Positions 1-4,873 of a DNA stretch of 5,464 bases are shown one piece after another (positions within the stretch are counted from its first letter, which is position 1; each line of letters starts with the position of its first letter). Location: positions 1 through 5,464 of the forward strand of contig JAITHQ010000226.1 of NCBI GenBank assembly GCA_031279925.1, given 5' to 3'. Under the pieces are notes generated by a model, which was given only the letters and a program-made list of their open reading frames with translations, did not search any database and had not been told where the DNA came from. The position numbers and the translations under genes were made by a program. Source of the stretch: Treponema sp. Its GTDB lineage: Bacteria; Spirochaetota; Spirochaetia; Treponematales; Breznakiellaceae.

Positions 1-232
1 CGCTTCTGTGTAAAAATTCTATCGCCGGTTTGTGTACGAATGTGTCTCCACCTCCAGAAATCCCTTCTTCTCAGCTCGTTTGGGACTGGGCTCTATGATT
101 TTACCGGACAGCAGTGATATTCTGTATTTTTATACAGTCAATAATTTTCAACCAATTTAGCCCCAATTGCACATAACTCCCCTATCTGTCATAGCTTTAA
201 CATCAACCGTTTCTCATTGCCATGAAGCGGCG
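1..232. other. Intergenic / undecided left edge, no supported gene
   Basis: No coding region here can be defended. Short frames stay open to the left edge on both strands: a plus frame ending at TGA 115-117, another plus frame ending in ...VWDWAL, and a minus frame of 36 codons between stops 130-132 and 19-21. None has a convincing start, ribosome binding site or recognisable protein family. The visible structure is the palindrome at 122-137, described separately. The minus-strand HD-GYP gene ends at 233, and no stem followed by a T-run marks its terminator in this stretch. Confidence 0.5.
122..137. promoter_or_regulatory. Perfect palindrome CTGT-N8-ACAG, LexA-box-like
   Basis: CTGTAT / TTTT / ATACAG is a perfect 6-bp inverted repeat around a 4-base centre. 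It matches the enterobacterial SOS-box pattern CTGT-N8-ACAG with an A/T-only centre. It lies about 95 bp beyond the 3' end of the HD-GYP gene, so any regulated gene would probably lie to the left of the window on the minus strand. No T-tract follows on either strand, which argues against a terminator. That LexA binds it is inference only; whether this host has a LexA with that specificity is unknown. Confidence 0.35.
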
Positions 233-1483
233 TTATTTTTCCGGGTACAGTATCTGCATCTGTTTGATGCTCGGCAGAATCTCAAAGAAAATATCCACCA
301 GTTCGGGATCAAATTTGGTTCCCGCAAGCTGACGCATTTCAACCAGTACCTGTTCTTCACTCCACGGTTCCTTATATACCCGTTTTGAACAGAGGGCGTC
401 AAACACATCAGCAATGGCGACAATCCTGCCTGCCAGTGGTATCTCTTCGCCTTTTCTGCCAAGCGGTTTTCCGTCTTCGCCTGTCTTTATAGGGGTCTGG
501 GTAAGCGGATCGATCCAGCCTGGATAACCGGTCCCATCCCAGTTTTCGTGGTGGGTAAGCGCTATATCCTTGGAAATAGTATCTATCGGCGAATGGGGAT
601 CGTCAAAAAGGCCCGCGCCATAGAGTGTATGATGCTGCATAATAACATATTCTTCGGGGGTAAAGCGGGCTGGTTTCTTGAGGATCACATCGGAGATAGC
701 CACCTTGCCAACGTCATGAAGCATGGAACCGATCTTCAGGATATCCCGAAACCGTATCTGTTCTTCCGCAGCAATCTTATGGTGATAGGCCCAGCGGTCA
801 TATATCTCTACCGCATAACCTGCCACCCGGTTTACATGGGTTCCCGTTTCCTTTGGGTCACGGAGCTCCGACATTTTGATCATCCGAAGTATCATAGCCC
901 TGGTAACATAGGCCCGCTGCAGGGCAAAAGTAGCGTTAGTTGCAAAATGAGTAATAAGCAGTTCGTCTTCCTCGGAAAAGGGAATGGTGTTTCCCTGCCC
1001 GTCCTTGGAATTGATAACCTGAATAACCCCCATCATCCGGCCTTCGGCGGTCAGCAGGGGGATAGTGAGCGTTGAGGTTGTTTTGTATCCTGAAAGCTTA
1101 TCAAATGCTGAATTAAACGAATAAGGGGCGTCAGATGGAATATTGTACATATCAGGGACATTGATAAGTCTACTGGTAAGGGCGCAGTAACCGGCAATGG
1201 ATTTTTCATTTATTGACACTGCGAAGATCGAGTAGATCATTTTTTGTCCGGACGGCAGAGTCTTCTGAATAGTTTCGTTCTGCGCATATTTTATAGCGAG
1301 TTTTTCAACCATGCCTTCATATTCATAAAAACTTTCCTTTATATAAATTGATCCCGCATCGGCATGAACTACCTTTCGCGCCTCATAGAGTATTCGTTCC
1401 AAAAGAAGATCAAGGTCCTGAATTTGATTCAACTCTGAATCAAGACGAATAATCGATTTAAAATCCGTAGCTTCCACAGGCAT
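233..1483 (-). CDS. GAF domain HD-GYP phosphodiesterase (c-di-GMP type)
   Basis: A 416-residue cytoplasmic signalling enzyme with no membrane segment. An N-terminal GAF sensor (about residues 16-190, from LLLERIL and the VVHADAGSIYI strand) precedes an HD-GYP domain (about 195-410). Seen motifs: HDVGK at 256-260, HHTLYG at 284-289, HHENWDGTGYP at 311-321 and AD at 358-359. The metal ligands known from the structurally characterised HD-GYP protein PmGH map onto E212, H216, H256, D257, H285, H311, H312 and D359, so an active metal site is expected. By family knowledge it linearises c-di-GMP, though some members act on cGAMP. About 19 extra residues (WIDPLTQTPIKTGEDGKPLG region) separate the GYP motif from EEIPLAGRI. 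The ATG at 1483 lies 6 bp after the parvulin stop, indicating co-transcription. The ligand sensed by the GAF domain cannot be told. No output domain is present. Confidence 0.93.
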   Translation of the reverse strand: MPVEATDFKSIIRLDSELNQIQDLDLLLERILYEARKVVHADAGSIYIKESFYEYEGMVEKLAIKYAQNETIQKTLPSGQKMIYSIFAVSINEKSIAGYCALTSRLINVPDMYNIPSDAPYSFNSAFDKLSGYKTTSTLTIPLLTAEGRMMGVIQVINSKDGQGNTIPFSEEDELLITHFATNATFALQRAYVTRAMILRMIKMSELRDPKETGTHVNRVAGYAVEIYDRWAYHHKIAAEEQIRFRDILKIGSMLHDVGKVAISDVILKKPARFTPEEYVIMQHHTLYGAGLFDDPHSPIDTISKDIALTHHENWDGTGYPGWIDPLTQTPIKTGEDGKPLGRKGEEIPLAGRIVAIADVFDALCSKRVYKEPWSEEQVLVEMRQLAGTKFDPELVDIFFEILPSIKQMQILYPEK

Positions 1484-1492
1484 ATACCCCTA
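1484..1492 (-). promoter_or_regulatory. Ribosome binding site overlapping the upstream stop codon
   Basis: Read on the minus strand, TAGGGGTATATG contains the parvulin stop codon TAG, an AGGGG purine core that overlaps it, and the HD-GYP start ATG after only three bases. The short spacing and the overlap suggest translational coupling: ribosomes finishing the isomerase would reinitiate on the phosphodiesterase. The spacer is shorter than optimal, so independent initiation is probably weak. Confidence 0.5.
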
Positions 1493-1768
1493 ATCGCGGC
1501 GACCGGTGCACTTGATAACATGATAGCCAAACTGGGTTTGTACCACATCGCCTACTGATCCTGGAGACAATCGCTTTACCGCCGATTCAAAGGCCGGAAC
1601 CATTTTCCCCGGCCCAAACCAGCCCAAGTCGCCGCCTGAACTTTTTGAAGGGCAGCCTGAAAATTCCCTGGCCAGGGACTCGAATTGCCCCCCTTGTTTG
1701 ACCTTGCGGAGTATTTCCTCTGCCTGTCCTCGATCTTTTACCAAAATATGACTAGCCCGCCATTCCAT
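1490..1768 (-). CDS. ppiC: Stand-alone parvulin-type peptidyl-prolyl cis-trans isomerase
   Basis: A 92-residue single-domain parvulin, close in length to E. coli PpiC (Par10, 93 residues). It catalyses cis-trans isomerisation of Xaa-Pro bonds in folding or regulated proteins. Family active-site residues are all visible: H7 in SHILVK, C39 in SGCPSKSSGGDLGWFGPG, M56 and F60 in KMVPAF, and H83 in the closing QFGYHVIK motif. There is no signal peptide, membrane segment or SurA/PrsA-like chaperone arm, so it should be cytoplasmic, unlike the export-associated parvulins. The ATG at 1768 is supported by an AGGAG seven bases upstream. It is first gene of a two-gene unit with the HD-GYP phosphodiesterase. 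The symbol is by resemblance; orthology to E. coli ppiC is not proven. Confidence 0.93.
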   Translation of the reverse strand: MEWRASHILVKDRGQAEEILRKVKQGGQFESLAREFSGCPSKSSGGDLGWFGPGKMVPAFESAVKRLSPGSVGDVVQTQFGYHVIKCTGRRD

Positions 1769-1775
1769 AAAAACG

Positions 1776-1780
1776 CTCCT
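1776..1780 (-). promoter_or_regulatory. Ribosome binding site for the parvulin gene
   Basis: AGGAG on the minus strand lies seven bases upstream of the ATG at 1768. This near-ideal Shine-Dalgarno sequence and spacing fixes the start codon. Confidence 0.8.
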
Positions 1781-1785
1781 GCCTT

Positions 1786-1814
1786 ATTTTATACCAAACA
1801 AGCGCCAGAAACAA
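1786..1814 (-). promoter_or_regulatory. Sigma70-type promoter for parvulin / HD-GYP unit
   Basis: On the minus strand, a -35-like TTGTTT (1809-1814) is separated by exactly 17 bases from a -10-like TAAAAT (1786-1791), just upstream of the AGGAG site. The predicted start of transcription is near 1779, so the leader would be very short, about 10 bases. Overlapping registers (for example TATAAA one step upstream) are also possible. It is a sequence match only. Confidence 0.5.
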
Positions 1815-1825
1815 TAGCGTTGTCT

Positions 1826-1860
1826 GGAAATTTCAGTTTCCAAACAAATTTCGTTTGAAA
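1826..1860. repeat. Two adjoining small inverted repeats upstream of the parvulin promoter
   Basis: GGAAA-N6-TTTCC (1826-1841) is followed directly by CAAAC-N7-GTTTG (1841-1857). The second can be extended to TTTCCAAAC / GTTTGAAA with one bulged base (1837-1860). Both centres contain AAATTTC or a close variant, so the two halves are also partly direct repeats. The position just upstream of the -35 box of the minus-strand unit suits a regulator-binding site. The factor is unknown, and an AT-rich chance palindrome is the alternative. Confidence 0.35.
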
Positions 1861-2216
1861 AATACATGTTTTGCGCCCATAGGCTGAGAGTTGGATTGAC
1901 TTATTCGTGAATAGGGGCTAGGCAAACCACTTTTCTATCATGTTCGGCAATGACTAATGGGCCGGTATACAATGAAGCTCAAAACGCTTCAGCTTCTTTT
2001 CAAAACACCCTTTCGTTTCCTGTGATTTATACGCCGGGTACTTGTCAAGGACACTATATAGCGCCTTTCCTTTCTGGCAGCTTGTATCTAGTTTTAAAAA
2101 GGAGCTGGCCGCGAACAACCGCAAAGTTTGCACGAAAAACGTAAAATACTCCAATATATTCTACAATTTTCTATGTTTTTCATGGAATACCCGCCATGTT
2201 CTGCACCAATAAATAT
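1861..2216. other. Gene-poor intergenic stretch with a doubtful small ORF
   Basis: Together with 1769-1860 and the G tract this forms about 470 bp without a supported gene. It holds overlapping opposite-strand open frames: 66 codons on the minus strand (1954-2154, TTG start, no ribosome binding site) and 64 codons on the plus strand (1950-2144). The minus frame has a protein-like basic stretch (KGKALYSVLDKYPAY, then CFEKKLKRFELHC) and could be a remnant of an inactivated gene, but I recognise no family. A 12-bp near-palindrome, TATTC-GT-GAATA, lies at 1902-1913. No RNA gene or terminator is evident. Confidence 0.4.
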
Positions 2217-2234
2217 GGGGGGGGGGGGGGGGGG
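2217..2234 (+). repeat. Homopolymeric tract of 18 G
   Basis: An uninterrupted run of 18 G (18 C on the minus strand) begins five bases past the stop codon of the AraC-family gene. It does not interrupt that reading frame, so length change would not alter the regulator itself. Runs this long are highly prone to slipped-strand mispairing. In Treponema pallidum poly-G tracts near tpr promoters are known to modulate expression. Any effect here on nearby transcription is inference. The length read from an assembly may also be unreliable. Confidence 0.9.
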
Positions 2235-2239
2235 ATAAC

Positions 2240-3097
2240 TTATATTTTACCGTTACGGTAGGCGGAGGGGCTGGTCCCGGTATAGGTCTTGAAAAGCCTG
2301 TTGAAAGTTGCAATGCTGTTGAACCCGCAGTTATAGGCAATATCTGTAACCGGCATATCCGATTCCACAAGGTATTGCTCAGCCCGGTGGAGCCTCATGT
2401 GTGAAAGGTATTCACTAAAAGTCTGTCCGGTTTGTTCTTTCATAAGCCGGGAAAAATAAAATTTGTTAAGGCGGGCCTCTTTCGCCGCCATCTCTACACT
2501 CAGATTCGGATTATCAAAATTCTCGGCAATATAAGAGAAAATCAGGTCAAGCCGGTCATGGTTGATTTTTGGCTTTACCCGTAAGGGAACGGCTGCCTGC
2601 GTGGGGATTTCCCGTAGAAGGGCTACGGTCATCTCGTAGAGTTGACCAACCACCGAAAGTCTGAACCCCGGCGCATTGCTTTGATATTCAGTGAATATTC
2701 CGGCCAGGAATTTTTCGATATTGGAATGGAGCGGGCCGTCACTGTTCCGGGTAAACAGGGTCTGCCGGCCAAAAACCAGCGTGTGTTCCCTGCTCCGAAG
2801 ATCGGGTAAAATCCCGGCAAAAATATCAAGGCCGAACTGAAAAATTCGCGCCCCGGTCCCAGGAGCGGGGTTGGCATAACCGTGGATAAGCCCCGTATCC
2901 ACTATGACAATATCCCCCTGCCTCCCCTCGCTGCTTTCTCCAGAAATAATCACATCAAGCCGCCCTGAAAGTATTTGAAGAATTTCTACCTGGGCATGCC
3001 AGTGAAAGGGAAACCAAAAATTGGATTTGACCCGTTCCCATGCCAGAAAAGGAAACGAGGGATCAAGTTTTTCTTTCTCGTAGAAAGGCAGTTCCAT
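2240..3097 (-). CDS. AraC/XylS-family transcriptional regulator with cupin sensor domain
   Basis: A 285-residue regulator. The N-terminal AraC-binding cupin (about 1-150) shows HWHAQVE at 32-38 and a second conserved histidine in LIHGY (H72), giving a small-ligand or sugar-type pocket. The C-terminal domain (about 185-283) has the two helix-turn-helix units: LSVEMAAKEARLNKFYFSRL (199-218) and VTDIAYNCGFNSIATFNRLF (250-269), ending in the family signature TGTSPSAYR. I chose the ATG at 3097 because MELPFYEKEKLDP is a typical short lead into the cupin. The frame stays open to 3256, but a start there would overlap ychF by 53 bp. A promoter at 3134-3162 also fits the shorter form. No good Shine-Dalgarno is visible. 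Ligand and targets are unknown; the divergent neighbour ychF is housekeeping and not an obvious target. Confidence 0.92.
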   Translation of the reverse strand: MELPFYEKEKLDPSFPFLAWERVKSNFWFPFHWHAQVEILQILSGRLDVIISGESSEGRQGDIVIVDTGLIHGYANPAPGTGARIFQFGLDIFAGILPDLRSREHTLVFGRQTLFTRNSDGPLHSNIEKFLAGIFTEYQSNAPGFRLSVVGQLYEMTVALLREIPTQAAVPLRVKPKINHDRLDLIFSYIAENFDNPNLSVEMAAKEARLNKFYFSRLMKEQTGQTFSEYLSHMRLHRAEQYLVESDMPVTDIAYNCGFNSIATFNRLFKTYTGTSPSAYRNGKI

Positions 3098-3133
3098 ATT
3101 ACCAGTATAACACAAGGGCGGCGTCTTTTCCCT

Positions 3134-3162
3134 TTTATATAGCAGCCCTGGCTCTGTGCCAA
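3134..3162 (-). promoter_or_regulatory. Sigma70-type promoter for the AraC-family gene
   Basis: On the minus strand TTGGCA (3157-3162) and TATAAA (3134-3139) are separated by exactly 17 bases; each matches five of six consensus positions. Transcription would begin near 3127, giving a leader of about 30 bases to the ATG at 3097. This rules against the longer start codons at 3205 and 3256, which lie upstream of it. Confidence 0.6.
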
Positions 3163-3169
3163 ACGGCCA

Positions 3170-3198
3170 TTGCATTAGCGGCGTTTCTGTGGAATAAT
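3170..3198 (+). promoter_or_regulatory. Candidate ychF promoter, nearly leaderless
   Basis: TTGCAT (3170-3175), a 17-base spacer and AATAAT (3193-3198) lie immediately before the ychF ATG at 3204. If used, transcription would start within a base or two of the start codon, making a leaderless message. That fits the lack of a strong Shine-Dalgarno before ychF. The -10 match is moderate, so another promoter further left is possible. Confidence 0.3.
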
Positions 3199-3203
3199 GA
3201 TAC

Positions 3204-4325
3204 ATGGCCTTAAACTGCGGTATTGTAGGGCTGCCCAATGTGGGAAAGTCTACCATTTTTTCAGCGCTCAGTTCCGCTCCCGCCGAGGCTGCGAACTATC
3301 CTTTCTGCACTATTAACCCCAATGTGGGGATTGTCGATGTGCCGGACCAGCGCCTTGTAATGCTTGTTGAGTTGTTCAAGCCCGCACGAACGGTTCCCGC
3401 AACGGTGGAGTTTCTTGATATTGCGGGACTGGTCAGGGGCGCGTCAAAGGGAGAGGGGCGGGGAAACCAGTTTCTTTCGCATATCCGGGAAGTCGGCGTT
3501 ATTGCACATGTTGTCCGCTGTTTTGACGACCCCAACATTATTCATGTAAATAATAAAGTCGATCCTGAATCGGACATGGAAATTATCAACATCGAACTGG
3601 CCCTTGCGGACCTTGATACCCTTGCCAGGCGGCGGGAACGGGCCGAGCGGGCCTTAAAGGCGCAGTCCGAAAAAAAGGCGGCTGGAATGGTTCTTTCCGT
3701 TCTGGACAAAATCGGTCCCGCGCTGGAAAATGGCCGGCCTGTCCGTTCCCTTGCCTTAACTGAAGATGAAAAAGCCGCCATTTACGATTGCCATTTTATT
3801 ACCGCCAAGCCGCAGCTGTACGTGTGTAATGTTGACGAAGATGAGATTCGTTCCATTTCGGCTAACGGCGCGGGCAACGCCCACGTGGAGGCGGTGCAAA
3901 AACAGGCCGCCGCCGAAAATTCCCCGGCTGTTTGCATTTGCGGCAAATTCGAGGCTGAGCTTGCGGACATCAAAAACAGCGATGAAAAACTTGCCTTCCT
4001 TAAAGAACTTGGACTGCGCGAGTCCGGTTTTTCCTCGCTTATCCATTCAGCCTACAAACTCCTGGGGCTGCGCACCTTTTTTACCGCCGGGGCGGACGAG
4101 TGCCGGGCATGGACAATCCGCGCTGGGGATTTGGCGCCCAAAGCCGCTGGAGTTATTCATACGGACTTTGAAAAAGGCTTTATCAAGGCCGAAGTCTATT
4201 CCTGCGATGATATTGCACATTACGGTACGGAGGCAAAAATAAAAGAAGCGGGCAAGTACCGCATTGAAGGCAAAGAGTACATTGTGCAAGACGGTGATGT
4301 AATATTTTTTAAGTTTAATGTATGA
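3204..4325 (+). CDS. ychF: Redox-regulated P-loop ATPase YchF (OBG family)
   Basis: A 373-residue, apparently full-length member of the universally conserved YchF/OLA1 branch of Obg-type P-loop proteins. These bind ribosomes and prefer ATP to GTP. Seen motifs: P-loop GLPNVGKS at 9-16, switch I region FCTINPNVG at 34-42, switch II LDIAGLVRGASKGEGRGNQFL at 71-91, and the non-canonical G4 NVDE at 209-212, the NxxE form that explains ATP preference. A charged helical arm (about 130-175) and a C-terminal TGS domain (about 288-372, RAWTIRAGDLAPKAAGVIHTDF and VQDGDVIFFKFN) complete the fold. The start is secure because MALNCGIVGLPNVGKS is the usual family N-terminus. It is divergent from the AraC-family gene and followed by a hairpin and the cNMP-like gene. 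By family knowledge it acts in the cytoplasm, with roles in translation and stress response. Confidence 0.97.
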   Translation: MALNCGIVGLPNVGKSTIFSALSSAPAEAANYPFCTINPNVGIVDVPDQRLVMLVELFKPARTVPATVEFLDIAGLVRGASKGEGRGNQFLSHIREVGVIAHVVRCFDDPNIIHVNNKVDPESDMEIINIELALADLDTLARRRERAERALKAQSEKKAAGMVLSVLDKIGPALENGRPVRSLALTEDEKAAIYDCHFITAKPQLYVCNVDEDEIRSISANGAGNAHVEAVQKQAAAENSPAVCICGKFEAELADIKNSDEKLAFLKELGLRESGFSSLIHSAYKLLGLRTFFTAGADECRAWTIRAGDLAPKAAGVIHTDFEKGFIKAEVYSCDDIAHYGTEAKIKEAGKYRIEGKEYIVQDGDVIFFKFNV

Positions 4326-4361
4326 GCCGGTTTCAAAACCAGGCGGGTTTGAAACCGGTTT
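4326..4361 (+). terminator. Strong hairpin after ychF, possible leaky terminator or processing site
   Basis: CCGGTTTCAAA (4327-4337) pairs perfectly with TTTGAAACCGG (4348-4358), an 11-bp stem with two further C-G pairs inside after one mismatch and an AGGC loop. A G-U pair can extend the base. Only TTT follows, so as an intrinsic terminator it is weak. It begins directly after the ychF stop. It could partially terminate, protect the 3' end of ychF mRNA, or be a protein site, since the DNA is equally palindromic. Confidence 0.55.
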
Positions 4362-4364
4362 GAC

Positions 4365-4372
4365 AGGGGGAG
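4365..4372 (+). promoter_or_regulatory. Ribosome binding site of the cNMP-domain gene
   Basis: AGGGGGAG lies three bases from the ATG at 4376, with its GGGG core at a more usual distance. It is the strongest Shine-Dalgarno in the window after that of the parvulin gene. Its upstream base pairs are just outside the ychF-end hairpin, so the site should remain accessible. Confidence 0.65.
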
Positions 4373-4375
4373 ATT

Positions 4376-4807
4376 ATGATCGGATCAACGGATCTTCAAA
4401 AATATTCTCTGTTTGGCGGCCTCGTGGAGGAACAGATTGAAAAGATCATCCCTCTTATGGAACAGGAAAACTATGAGCCGGGTACGGATATTATTGCCGA
4501 GGGAAACCCCAACAACAAAATACGGTTTATTACCGAAGGTAAGGTAGCGGTTTTGAAAGGTGAAATGCTTCTTGTTGAATTGACCGAAGGAAGCACCTTT
4601 GGCGAAATGGAAGTACTGGATGTTATGCCTTCCGTGGCTACCATTAGATCGCTGACAAAAGTAACAGCCATGTCTATTTCCAATAAATCCCTGCGGGAAA
4701 TTTACAAACGGGACATTAAATCTTTTTCGCTGATGTTGATGAACCTTGCCCGTGACCTATCCCGCCGGCTGCGCCGTGCAGATGAAGTAATGGTCCATAT
4801 ACACTAA
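4376..4807 (+). CDS. Stand-alone cyclic nucleotide-binding-like domain protein
   Basis: A 143-residue protein consisting of one CRP/PKA-type beta-roll domain (about 8-125) and a short basic C-terminal helix (LARDLSRRLRRADEV, 124-138). Family landmarks are LFGGLVEEQIEKI at the N-terminal helix, PGTDIIAEG (35-43), FITEGKVAVLKG, and the phosphate-binding cassette STFGEMEVLDVMPSVATIRS (73-92). The cassette keeps FGE (E77), but the arginine that normally binds the cyclic phosphate falls at S86, so cAMP or cGMP binding is doubtful. There is no helix-turn-helix, kinase or channel segment, so it is not a complete CRP-type regulator. It may act through a partner protein. It lies 50 bp after ychF on the same strand with a hairpin between. 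No membrane segment or signal peptide is visible. Confidence 0.88.
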   Translation: MIGSTDLQKYSLFGGLVEEQIEKIIPLMEQENYEPGTDIIAEGNPNNKIRFITEGKVAVLKGEMLLVELTEGSTFGEMEVLDVMPSVATIRSLTKVTAMSISNKSLREIYKRDIKSFSLMLMNLARDLSRRLRRADEVMVHIH

Positions 4808-4873
4808 ACGGTAATGGATTGTGAATTTCTGCTTTGCTTAAAAGTAAACGCACTAAACCCCAGGGCAGCCGCA
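4808..4873. other. Short intergenic segment with possible insertion-element end
   Basis: CAGGGCAGCCGC at 4861-4872, just past the transposase stop, is where the end of the decayed element could lie; many ISAs1-type ends begin CAGGG, from memory. CACTAAAC occurs at 4802-4809 and again at 4851-4858, next to this candidate end. Without the other end of the element neither can be confirmed as terminal repeat or target duplication. Confidence 0.25.

Noticed and set aside
88..93. GGGCTC followed by TA, similar to the end of the 63-bp insert, as a possible second element end
   Set aside because: Only about six bases agree and similarity fades at once; no matching second end or duplication is visible in the window.
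1..121. Minus-strand frame ending ...EKKGFLEVETHSYTNRR at stop 19-21, and plus-strand frames open to the left edge
   Set aside because: The residues look somewhat protein-like, but there is no ATG, GTG or TTG start after the upstream stop in the minus frame, no ribosome binding site, and no recognised family.
548..1075. Plus-strand open frame of 175 codons
   Set aside because: It lies entirely antisense to the well-supported HD-GYP gene and shows no domain or ribosome binding site.
2240..3256. Longer AraC-family protein of 338 residues starting at 3256 (or 321 residues from 3205)
   Set aside because: The extra N-terminal residues overlap the ychF coding start, do not resemble the cupin family, and would begin upstream of the best promoter match at 3134-3162.
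3766..4242. Plus-strand open frame of 158 codons within ychF
   Set aside because: It is an out-of-frame shadow of ychF, rich in Pro, Arg and Ser as expected from shifted GC-biased codons.
4832..4848. TTTGCTT-AA-AAGTAAA stem as terminator of the cNMP-like gene
   Set aside because: The stem is AT-rich, has a G-U pair and a two-base loop, and is not followed by a T-run.
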